Positions 15,212 to 20,764 of a stretch of DNA of 20,764 nucleotides are shown piece by piece (within the stretch, counting starts at the first letter, position 1; every line of letters begins with the position of its first letter). The DNA is from a virus. The stretch lies in the IMG/VR virus record IMGVR_UViG_3300032820_000152, positions 1-20,764 of that record, one strand, 5' to 3'. Position numbers and translations under genes: made by a program. Under the pieces are notes generated by a model, which saw nothing but the letters and a program-made list of their open reading frames with translations, ran no database searches and had not been told where the DNA came from.

Positions 15212-15554
15212 ATCCACTCCAGTCTCCTATTTTCAATATAGTTTGTATAACATCATTTAATTCATCTGTGTCACAATCTGCAAATGACTTATCAATCATT
15301 GCTTCTTCTTTAATTTGTTCTTTAAGAGTAGCAGTTTCCTCACCTATATCACTAGCCAGTTGCCTTAACATAGCATGAATCTTAGCTAACTGGGCATTAC
15401 TACCCTTCATACCTACAGTATTAGCAAAGACTTCTATCTTGGTACCTTCAGGAAGATCCTTAATGAGTTCATCAAGGAGTGCTTCCTTAGCTTGTATTGT
15501 GTGTTCTAATTTACCATCACGTTTAATAAGAGTGGTATTAAATATTTTTTTCAT
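15198..15554 (-). CDS. Hypothetical protein, 118 aa, weak resemblance to NinB/Orf-type recombination proteins
   Basis: Last gene of the second leftward operon, converging with the plus-strand gene. The first half is beta-type (KIFNTTLIKRDGKLEHTI and GTKIEVFANTVG) and the second is helical, with SNAQLAKIHAMLRQLASDIG, a Q-A-K-x-H-A-x-L pattern like that in phage NinB/Orf proteins, which help load recombinases on ssDNA. The resemblance is weak and unproven. Its sequence is visibly less AT-rich than nearby genes, which may point to separate origin. The leader contains a GAT repeat. Confidence 0.75.
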   Translation of the reverse strand: MKKIFNTTLIKRDGKLEHTIQAKEALLDELIKDLPEGTKIEVFANTVGMKGSNAQLAKIHAMLRQLASDIGEETATLKEQIKEEAMIDKSFADCDTDELNDVIQTILKIGDWSGSNLR

Positions 15555-15597
15555 AATATTATACTGAGATTAGATGAAATGATGATGATGATAGTGA

Positions 15598-15720
15598 TCA
15601 CTTCTTTATTCTTTTATCTATATGCTTTTCTACTTGACTAGATATATACATACCAATTACTACTCCTAATACACCTACTATAATTAATAGTGGTATCATT
15701 ACTATTATTTTTGATATCAT
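15598..15720 (-). CDS. Small membrane protein, 40 aa
   Basis: Forty-residue protein with one hydrophobic segment at about residues 4-25 (long run of Ile, Val, Leu and Gly) and a basic tail ending DKRIKK. ATG at 15720 overlaps the TGA of the 58-residue gene (ATGA). Likely a single-pass inner-membrane protein with a cytoplasmic tail. It sits next to a second membrane micro-gene. Possible roles such as superinfection exclusion or membrane attachment of replication are guesses. Confidence 0.7.
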   Translation of the reverse strand: MISKIIVMIPLLIIVGVLGVVIGMYISSQVEKHIDKRIKK

Positions 15721-15893
15721 TTCTTATATTTTTCTTTACTCCATTTATTCATTTTGTTTACTAAAGTTTTTCTTTCTCTGTCTCTATACTTATTGTAACC
15801 TGTGTTATAACCTTTAAGCCATCCTGTAAGATAACCTAAACCTAAACAAAATATAATTGCTGATATTCCTATTATGTAATTTAATATAATCAT
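15717..15893 (-). CDS. Small membrane protein, 58 aa
   Basis: One N-terminal hydrophobic segment (about residues 3-22), then a glycine/tyrosine stretch (GWLKGYNTGYNKY) and a strongly basic tail (RDRERKTLVNKMNKW). Predicted single-pass membrane protein with a cytoplasmic basic tail. ATGA overlaps join it to the gene before (15890-16123) and after. Function unknown. Confidence 0.72.
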   Translation of the reverse strand: MIILNYIIGISAIIFCLGLGYLTGWLKGYNTGYNKYRDRERKTLVNKMNKWSKEKYKK

Positions 15894-16123
15894 TTTCTTT
15901 TCTTATGTATTAGTGTTGCTAATTCTTCATCATATGTTTTTCCATTACCTCTAACTGAATATTCCCAATTGCTATCTGAATTTGTATTTAATATATGTGC
16001 CATATTCAAAGCTTTATCTAATTCTTTTATTTCTAATATAGAAGACAATCCATCTAGTAATAATACATTTATAGTTTTACCAGTTTCTTTATCTTTCATT
16101 GTTTTCATTATATTATAAGTCAT
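15890..16123 (-). CDS. Hypothetical protein, 77 aa
   Basis: Overlaps its neighbours by four bases at each end. Small soluble protein with a beta-rich centre (TINVLLLDGLSSILEI) and basic end (IHKKRK). Starts at 16123 or the Met six codons later; the overlap with the upstream stop favours the first. No motif recognised. Confidence 0.72.
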   Translation of the reverse strand: MTYNIMKTMKDKETGKTINVLLLDGLSSILEIKELDKALNMAHILNTNSDSNWEYSVRGNGKTYDEELATLIHKKRK

Positions 16124-16281
16124 CTCTTAGTTTTTAATTTAGCTTTTAAAGTATTTCTTCTTGATGATAAGGTTGAAATCTTTTCTTCATTATTCTTAAA
16201 TCTTTTTAACCTTTTATCTATTTGATTGATCTCATTTAAGATCTCTAATTTTCTATTTGTTTTTTCTTTTCTTTTACTCAT
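16120..16281 (-). CDS. Small basic coiled-coil protein, 53 aa
   Basis: I start at ATG 16281 (MSKRKEK), because it forms an ATGAGTAA overlap with the upstream stop, the same join seen at 16554-16561; a start at 16308 would add only nine residues. The protein is almost all charged helix with heptad-like spacing of Leu and Ile (KLEILNEINQIDKRLKRF) and a basic end. Probably forms a coiled coil or binds nucleic acid. Function unknown. Confidence 0.65.
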   Translation of the reverse strand: MSKRKEKTNRKLEILNEINQIDKRLKRFKNNEEKISTLSSRRNTLKAKLKTKR

Positions 16282-16561
16282 CTTCTGGTGGATTATTATA
16301 AAATTCATTTACATTTTTTATTACTTGTTCTTGTAACCAATCATAGTCACATTCTACATCTAGTACACCTAGGACATCTACCTTTGCATAGCCTCCAGTT
16401 TTATGCATACTTAAGTTCATCCATGCATGCTTTATATCTACTGATGTACCTGTACCTGGATCATCACGTGTTTCTTTTTCACCAAGTTCATATGTATATT
16501 CAAATTCTATATCACATCCGTCTATTTCTACGTCATATGTATCTCTTAATTCTTTACTCAT
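16274..16561 (-). CDS. Hypothetical protein, 95 aa
   Basis: Acidic, beta-rich small protein with an opening YDVEIDGCDIEFEYTYELG and a conserved-looking centre TSVDIKHAWMNLSM. The start at 16561 overlaps the stop of the 29-residue membrane ORF as ATGAGTAA; an upstream Met at 16570 is possible. Two acidic stretches and an NPPEDE tail. No metal or catalytic motif. Function unknown. Confidence 0.72.
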   Translation of the reverse strand: MSKELRDTYDVEIDGCDIEFEYTYELGEKETRDDPGTGTSVDIKHAWMNLSMHKTGGYAKVDVLGVLDVECDYDWLQEQVIKNVNEFYNNPPEDE

Positions 16562-16643
16562 TATCTTCAAATTTTTCTATTATCCAAAATATAAATCTAA
16601 ATACCAAATATATACTTACTATTATTACTATTCCTATTGCCAT
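16554..16643 (-). CDS. Micro membrane protein, 29 aa
   Basis: Too short for routine gene callers. ATG at 16643 lies one base after the TGA of the zinc-ribbon gene (TGATATG), and the stop overlaps the next start by eight bases. The product is nearly all hydrophobic for residues 2-22 (AIGIVIIVSIYLVFRFIFW) and ends in EKFEDNE, so it is a single membrane helix with an acidic tail. It fills a gap in an otherwise gap-free operon. Confidence 0.6.
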   Translation of the reverse strand: MAIGIVIIVSIYLVFRFIFWIIEKFEDNE

Positions 16644-16644
16644 A

Positions 16645-16884
16645 TCATTTAAATTTTACTGTATTAGCATCTACTAATACAAATTCTTGACCACAACCTA
16701 TATCACATCTTATATCATTTACTGTAGTAAACATTAACTTTTCTTTCATACAATTAGGACATAATATATCTATACTAGTTGGTTCAGGTTCATGACCATA
16801 ATAACTCTCTGCTAACTTATCATGATATCCATTTTCCATTTCTTCATTCATTTGTTTGATAAATAGTTCTTTCATTTTTCCCAT
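16645..16884 (-). CDS. Small zinc-ribbon protein, 79 aa
   Basis: C42-x2-C45 and C60-x3-C64 form a likely zinc ribbon (CPNC, CDIGC) near the C-terminus, preceded by a helical charged N-terminus. Zinc ribbons of this size in phages often bind DNA, RNA or a polymerase, but no specific family is recognised. It lies just after the SF2 helicase gene, with two bases between the helicase stop and its ATG. The start could be 16884 or the Met three codons later. Confidence 0.75.
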   Translation of the reverse strand: MGKMKELFIKQMNEEMENGYHDKLAESYYGHEPEPTSIDILCPNCMKEKLMFTTVNDIRCDIGCGQEFVLVDANTVKFK

Positions 16885-16886
16885 GA

Positions 16887-17987
16887 TTAATTATTTAAAG
16901 GGTTATAATATTTAATTTTATTTTGATCAAATCCAGATAGTGCTGACTTAACCCATTTCTCATCTTGTGTATTCATATAACATAAGATATGACATGTTGC
17001 TGTTTGATCAGGACTAAGTCTTAGTAATCTTCCTATACGTTGAGAAGATTTTCTTTCATTACCATATGAATGCATAATGATACCTTGTTTAAGACCTGGT
17101 ATACTAACACCTTCACTCAATTGTAATACACATGAAAGTTTATCTATTCTACCATCAGCAAACATTTCTAAGTTATCTTTTGAATCTTTATTCTTTGAAT
17201 GATAACTATGTTTACATATTCTATCTGCTTGTTTCTGTGTATTAGCAAAGACAATACATTTCTGACCCATATTCTTTAAGAGAGATTTAGTATAGTCTTC
17301 TTTAGTTATATAGTCCATCATAGATTTCATTCTCATTATAGATGAAAACTTTTTTTGTGCTGGTGTTTGTGCATCACCTAATCTCATTGTTGAGTATTGA
17401 TAATCATTATACTCTGATGTATACCATACACCACCTGTTTCTTTATTCTTTTTGGGTAATGTATATACTTTAGATAAGTGTAACTCATGTATAACAATTT
17501 GATATTGATTAAGTATCTTAGTATCAGATGCTTCATCAACACTAAATTCATACTTAATAGGACAGTACTTTTGTACCATTCTATATTTCTCACTTCCTTT
17601 TCTTATAGGTGGTGTACCAGTAAGTCCTAATATCTTTCCTGTAAATGAAGATAGAAAAGGTTCATGATTATCTAGAAGACTATGACATTCATCTAAGTAT
17701 ACCACATCATAATCATTTGGATTATGTTTATTAATAGATAAATATGTAGTAAATACTAGATGATTTTCTAATGGTTCTAAATCCATTTTCTGTAATTCTT
17801 TTATCCATGAATCTTTTACAGATAACTTTGGTATAACTACTAAAGCTTTTACAAAAGGATTATAGTTAGCTTGTAGGTGTTGGATCCCTATCCTAGTTTT
17901 TCCAACACCCATGCTAATACCCAAACCACACCTATTATTATTTGTAGCAATATCTAATGCTTCTTGTTGTACGTCATTCCTTCCCAT
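16887..17987 (-). CDS. SF2 DNA/RNA helicase, UvsW-like
   Basis: ATP-driven helicase. Motif I is GISMGVGKTR (23-32), motif II DECH (99-102) in VVYLDECHSLL, motif III TGTPP (123-127), motif IV-like QKCIVFANTQKQAD, motif V LSEGVSIPGL and motif VI SSQRIGRLLRL. The compact 366 residues with both RecA folds fit the UvsW/DEAD-like phage branch, which drives branch migration and restarts stalled forks. It overlaps the upstream unknown gene by 14 bases. No extra N- or C-terminal domains. Confidence 0.88.
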   Translation of the reverse strand: MGRNDVQQEALDIATNNNRCGLGISMGVGKTRIGIQHLQANYNPFVKALVVIPKLSVKDSWIKELQKMDLEPLENHLVFTTYLSINKHNPNDYDVVYLDECHSLLDNHEPFLSSFTGKILGLTGTPPIRKGSEKYRMVQKYCPIKYEFSVDEASDTKILNQYQIVIHELHLSKVYTLPKKNKETGGVWYTSEYNDYQYSTMRLGDAQTPAQKKFSSIMRMKSMMDYITKEDYTKSLLKNMGQKCIVFANTQKQADRICKHSYHSKNKDSKDNLEMFADGRIDKLSCVLQLSEGVSIPGLKQGIIMHSYGNERKSSQRIGRLLRLSPDQTATCHILCYMNTQDEKWVKSALSGFDQNKIKYYNPLNN

Positions 17988-18363
17988 CTAACTTCTTTTT
18001 TAATTCATCAAATTTATCATGCTGAAAAGTTTCTTGATAATATCCTAAAGTCATCTTATCTAATTCATCTTTAAGATATTGAGCTGTACCATATGCATGT
18101 ATAAGTAATTGTAACATTTGTTCTTTACTACATGCTAATATACTTATAGGAAAAGGATTATAAAATTTAGGATCACTACAATATGGTGCCCACTCTCTCA
18201 TTTCTCCTATTGATTTACCTACTTTATCTACAACTTCCATAGATTTTTTAAATCTTTCAGTATTTTCTATAGCTCTAGTCTCTTCTAGCTCTTCAGCTTC
18301 TATCTTTATATCTTCTTCCTTACGGAGTTTTAATTTTTTTAGTATACTTTTTGGTATATGCAT
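17974..18363 (-). CDS. Hypothetical protein, 129 aa
   Basis: Charged helical N-terminus (KLKLRKEEDIKIEAEELEE), then PYCSDPKFYNPFPISILAC with two cysteines, then a helical end. The TAATG join with the upstream 61-residue gene and the 14-base overlap with the helicase suggest coupled translation. Might be a helicase partner; no family recognised. Confidence 0.75.
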   Translation of the reverse strand: MHIPKSILKKLKLRKEEDIKIEAEELEETRAIENTERFKKSMEVVDKVGKSIGEMREWAPYCSDPKFYNPFPISILACSKEQMLQLLIHAYGTAQYLKDELDKMTLGYYQETFQHDKFDELKKKLDGKE

Positions 18364-18548
18364 TATAATTCTTCTTTATTAATATTATGTTTCTTCATTA
18401 TTTTTTCCATCTGTTTCTTTAATACAGATACTTTTACTATTGGTTTATTAAACATTGAATTTGAAAACTTAGTACATGTTTTATTTATTTCTTTACTTAA
18501 TGTTTTCTTTATGTTTTTGCAAATCTCTATTGCTTTTTCTCTAGCCAT
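18363..18548 (-). CDS. Small basic protein, 61 aa
   Basis: Lysine-rich helical protein (MAREKAIEICKNIKKTL) ending NINKEEL. Its stop overlaps the next start (TAATG). The ATG lies one base from the stop of the HNH gene. No motif; possibly nucleic-acid binding from its charge. Confidence 0.65.
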   Translation of the reverse strand: MAREKAIEICKNIKKTLSKEINKTCTKFSNSMFNKPIVKVSVLKKQMEKIMKKHNINKEEL

Positions 18549-18549
18549 T

Positions 18550-18966
18550 TTAATTTCTTTTTATTGATAAACCTAATTCTATTGCTTCTGTTGGATGTGT
18601 CTCAATCCAATCATGACATGTCCTACATACTGATAACCAAGTAGTTGGATCATTATGATACTTATCTCTACCTTTTTTATGATGTATATCAGTAGAATTT
18701 TTTGTACATTTTGGTAATGATGCACAACACAAAGGGTATTGTTCTAAATAGTTTACTCTTAATTTAGAATAAACTGTGTCAAGAGCAGTCATCTTAGAAG
18801 ACTTATGTCTCATTGGTTTTTGAGATGGTTTGAGCGGTGTACGTTTGATAGGTTTAGTTGGGACCTTAGTTAGCCAACATGCCTTACAATATTTATACCT
18901 ACCTTCAGACTTCCAGATGAACTGCTCTTTTCCACAGCCAACACACAGTTTGCGTTTAGCTTTCAT
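18550..18966 (-). CDS. HNH endonuclease-like protein with N-terminal zinc finger
   Basis: N-terminal zinc knuckle C8-x2-C11 and C27-x2-C30 (CVGC, CKAC), a basic linker rich in Lys and Pro (40-58), then an HNH-type fold: CT (87), STDIHHKKGRD with H95/H96, DPTTWLSVC (106-114) and CRTCHDWIE with C114, C117 and H118. The DIHH and CRTCH pieces supply the catalytic His and zinc ligands. It could be a recombination nuclease like NinG or a homing-type enzyme; being inside a co-translated operon argues for a resident phage function. The ATGA overlap with the upstream gene supports the start. Confidence 0.82.
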   Translation of the reverse strand: MKAKRKLCVGCGKEQFIWKSEGRYKYCKACWLTKVPTKPIKRTPLKPSQKPMRHKSSKMTALDTVYSKLRVNYLEQYPLCCASLPKCTKNSTDIHHKKGRDKYHNDPTTWLSVCRTCHDWIETHPTEAIELGLSIKRN

Positions 18967-19454
18967 TGTAACTCAAAATAATTTTTAGGTAACAATCCTT
19001 CTGTATAGAATTTTACTATAAGGTCCTCTGGTTTTACACCTAATGTTCTAAATGACATTTTATTTATGAAACGTTGGTCAACTTCTTCAACAGGTACACT
19101 CATTATTTGTTTAGCTAATTTACTTGATGTAAAGATACTAAGAATTTCATTAGATCTCTTGTTACAAATCTTTTGTTTTAAAGCATTTATAACATTTTGT
19201 GCACGTTTCCATACCTTCTTAATTCTTCTCTTCTTATCCCAATGCATCTTCTCTAATTCTTCTGATGTAAATGCATTTAAACCATGCAATACTCTCTTAT
19301 ATAAGTGTAACTGTTGTGTATTTAATTCCGTATATATTATTTTTTGAACTAACTTACCACTTACTATTTGATATTCTGATAATAATCCTAGATATTCATA
19401 TCTATTTCTTTCTCTTTGTGTATTTAATTTTTCTAATTGTTCTTCTGTAAACAT
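18963..19454 (-). CDS. Hypothetical protein, 163 aa, basic and helical
   Basis: First gene after the hairpin-bearing gap at 19455-19618. The N-terminus begins MFTEEQLEKLNTQRERNRYEYL. A strongly basic core (WDKKRRIKKVWKRAQNVINALKQKI, given here in two parts: WDKKRRIKKVW and KRAQNVINALKQKI) suggests nucleic-acid contact. C-terminal FINKMSFRTLGVKPEDLIVKF is mixed. No membrane segment. The overlap with the HNH gene (ATGA) suggests shared function. Not recognised. Confidence 0.75.
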   Translation of the reverse strand: MFTEEQLEKLNTQRERNRYEYLGLLSEYQIVSGKLVQKIIYTELNTQQLHLYKRVLHGLNAFTSEELEKMHWDKKRRIKKVWKRAQNVINALKQKICNKRSNEILSIFTSSKLAKQIMSVPVEEVDQRFINKMSFRTLGVKPEDLIVKFYTEGLLPKNYFELQ

Positions 19455-19504
19455 TTTCTTTTAAGTGTTTTAAGGTGAGTGAATAATTTGTGTGATTGTA
19501 TATA

Positions 19505-19547
19505 TAATATAAGAGGGAACAATTTTGCAACTGTCCCCTCTATATTA
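19505..19547. repeat. Strong inverted repeat / hairpin in a gene-free leader
   Basis: TAATATAAGAGGGAACA (19505-19521) pairs with TGTCCCCTCTATATTA (19532-19547): 15 Watson-Crick pairs, one bulged A and one mismatch, with a 10-base loop. It lies in the 164-base gap 19455-19618, after the 20272-19619 gene and before the next leftward gene. No T run follows on either strand, so it is not a typical terminator; RNA processing, mRNA end protection or an operator is possible. The rest of the gap holds a second weaker stem (GG-TATATATA near 19551-19561 with TATATATACC near 19596-19605) and no convincing promoter. Confidence 0.6.
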
Positions 19548-19618
19548 ATAGGATATATATAATTGGATACTTATTATTCTCCTCTATATATACCCAGAGC
19601 TCTTAACTCCCTATTGTA

Positions 19619-20272
19619 TTACAGATCAAATTTTACTTCTTCTTCAACTTCTTCTTCTATTACATTGTCTTCTACTTCAACTCCTTGATCTTCAAGTACT
19701 ATTTCATCTTCTTCTTCTATTGTTTCTTTTAATTCTTCATGTGAAATCATACTCTTTTCTTCTTCTACTTCAGATATTGCATCTTCTAGATCCACTTGTT
19801 TAGGATCTACTGTAGGATATTTAGCTAGTATATCATCTGCTGTACTATTATTTGCTTTTCTTATGTCATCTCCATTTGTATGAGCTATTAACTCATCTTC
19901 TTTAAGACCTGTAGCATCATAGAAACATTTTCTATATATAGGTTGACCATCAACACAACATACTACTCCTGTTTTACCTGCATACTTATAATCTTGATCA
20001 GAATCTTCTTCATTGAAAGGAGTTAATTGTTCTGTAACTATAATTTGTCCTGGTAAATATTTCATTTTAGATATACCTAAATCTTTTATTGCTTCAACTT
20101 TACCGTGTAATAATGTATGTAATATTCTTGTGTTGATCCATCCATTACTTCCTATTATAGTTTTGTCTTGACGTAATAATACGTGAGCATATTCTGCATT
20201 GTTCTTACTGATTCTGATTTTATTATTTAATTCATCAGATACAATTGTTACTTGGTTTTCTTTTTTTGCCAT
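19619..20272 (-). CDS. Unknown protein, 217 aa, with long acidic C-terminal tail
   Basis: Structured N-terminal domain of about 140 residues, beta-rich (KIRISKNNAEYAHVLLRQ; GNGWINTRIL-type segment; GKTGVVCCVDGQPIYRKCF), then an acidic tail of about 50 residues ending VKFDL. The tail tip resembles that of the ssDNA-binding candidate, which ends SSDFEL. Such tails in phage ssDNA-binding proteins bind partner replication proteins, so a second DNA-binding or replisome protein is possible. No catalytic motif or membrane segment. The hairpin gap follows its stop. Confidence 0.72.
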   Translation of the reverse strand: MAKKENQVTIVSDELNNKIRISKNNAEYAHVLLRQDKTIIGSNGWINTRILHTLLHGKVEAIKDLGISKMKYLPGQIIVTEQLTPFNEEDSDQDYKYAGKTGVVCCVDGQPIYRKCFYDATGLKEDELIAHTNGDDIRKANNSTADDILAKYPTVDPKQVDLEDAISEVEEEKSMISHEELKETIEEEDEIVLEDQGVEVEDNVIEEEVEEEVKFDL

Positions 20273-20301
20273 GTTTATTATTTAATTGGTTTATAAAATT
20301 G

Positions 20302-20556
20302 TTACTTATCATCATTGTTATGAAAATATTTATCATTTCTTTTAATTTGTTCAGGCATATCTATAAGATTATGTTCATCATGAATCTTATTATACTGTTT
20401 TCTTTTTCCTGTGTATGATCCAAAGAAAGGATTATTAATTTCCATTGTGTGAGTTGAACCTAAACAATCTAATTCTCTAAGTTCATCATCTGTCATGTCA
20501 AGGTATTGTTCTACAGATATTTCTATAGTTCTACCACTAGGTAATTGATATAGCAT
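20302..20556 (-). CDS. Hypothetical protein, 84 aa
   Basis: Starts MLYQLPSGRTIEISVEQYL, then MTDDELRELDCLG, a pattern seen in small uncharacterised phage proteins. The second half is polar and charged, with an asparagine-rich tail. No motif. First gene after the gap at 20557-20656 and possibly the first gene of the second leftward operon. Confidence 0.72.
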   Translation of the reverse strand: MLYQLPSGRTIEISVEQYLDMTDDELRELDCLGSTHTMEINNPFFGSYTGKRKQYNKIHDEHNLIDMPEQIKRNDKYFHNNDDK

Positions 20557-20583
20557 TGTGTGTTATTTTTTTGTTAATAAAAA

Positions 20584-20591
20584 CAAAAGTA
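20584..20591 (-). promoter_or_regulatory. Possible -7 promoter element
   Basis: On the minus strand TACTTTTG matches TAnnTTTG, 28 bases upstream of the ATG at 20556. No TTG is found at the expected -33 distance, so this is half a match only. Confidence 0.3.
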
Positions 20592-20633
20592 ATAAAACAA
20601 TTACCTATTATGTTGTATACTAATTACTTATAT

Positions 20634-20655
20634 AAAAATATATAGGAGATATATA
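20634..20655 (-). terminator. Weak terminator-like hairpin
   Basis: TATATA (20639-20644) with TATATA (20650-20655), loop GGAGA, followed on the minus strand by five T. It comes just after the stop of the right-edge gene. The all-AT stem makes it weak. Confidence 0.35.
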
Positions 20656-20656
20656 G

Positions 20657-20764
20657 CTAACGTATAATATTTAAATCTTTAAATATTGTATTTGCATACT
20701 TAATTAGCTTAGAATCATCTATAATTTTTATTTCTTTAGCATCTATTGTTGCATCTATACATAT
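20657..20764 (-). CDS. C-terminal end of an unknown gene (partial at the right edge)
   Basis: An open frame of 35 codons enters from the right edge and stops with TAG at 20657-20659. The visible end reads as a charged helical piece (IDATIDAKEIKIIDDSKL, then KYANTIFKDLNIIR). The start lies outside the window, so no function can be given. Confidence 0.55.
   Translation of the reverse strand: MCIDATIDAKEIKIIDDSKLIKYANTIFKDLNIIR

Noticed and set aside
15572-15602. GAT repeat and AGTGATCACT palindrome
   Set aside because: Short; the palindrome overlaps a stop codon and the repeat is only a few units, so chance in AT-rich DNA is likely.
16288-16677. Plus-strand ORF of 129 codons
   Set aside because: Antisense to three coupled minus-strand genes and rich in His, Leu and Ile from reversed codons.
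1-20764. Alternative genetic code (stop recoding, as in some crAss-like phages)
   Set aside because: TAA, TAG and TGA all occur as the terminal codons of tightly overlapping genes, and known domains read through without in-frame stops.

Overview
The window looks like the DNA replication and recombination region of a lytic tailed phage (Caudoviricetes) of a Bacteroidota host. The phage call rests on a very AT-rich, tightly packed set of short genes, nearly all on the minus strand and joined by ATGA, TAATG or ATGAGTAA overlaps. It contains a family B DNA polymerase, TOPRIM primase, DnaB-type helicase, RusA resolvase, RecE-like exonuclease and Sak4-like ATPase. The host call rests on two items. 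The one clear promoter region matches the Bacteroides-type consensus (TTG, about 20 bases, TAnnTTTG) on both strands. Start codons follow A-rich leaders with no Shine-Dalgarno sequence. TAA, TAG and TGA all act as stops, so the code is standard. No structural, packaging, lysis or integrase genes, tRNAs or CRISPR arrays were seen. Genus and species cannot be given.

Layout, left to right. 1-1872 is a DNA polymerase on the minus strand that runs off the left edge. It is preceded by a 31-codon ORF, a folded RNA element (1984-2076) and an intrinsic terminator (2094-2118) that closes the minus operon. 2146-14618 is a leftward operon. In its own transcription order it holds a replication-initiator or loader candidate, DnaB helicase, two unknowns, a Sak4-like ATPase, an ssDNA-binding candidate, two tandem folded elements (10694-10922), primase, RusA resolvase, one unknown, then a four-gene cassette: a VWA/metallopeptidase protein, a MoxR-type AAA+ ATPase and two paralogous unknown proteins. 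It ends with a RecE/PD-(D/E)XK exonuclease and two unknowns. 14619-14728 holds two interlaced, symmetric divergent promoters. 14729-15211 is the only plus-strand gene. 15198-20556 is a second leftward operon with a UvsW-like SF2 helicase, an HNH protein, a zinc-ribbon protein, three tiny membrane proteins and many unknowns. A partial gene enters at the right edge (20657-20764).

Working together, the initiator candidate, helicase, primase, polymerase and ssDNA-binding candidate would form the replisome. RecE-like nuclease, Sak4-like protein, SF2 helicase and RusA would process and recombine replication intermediates. The least expected part is the MoxR ATPase plus VWA/zinc-peptidase pair with two paralogous partners (4235-8957), inserted between the exonuclease and resolvase genes. 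The folded intergenic elements and the interlaced promoters are the other signals that ordinary gene annotation does not explain.
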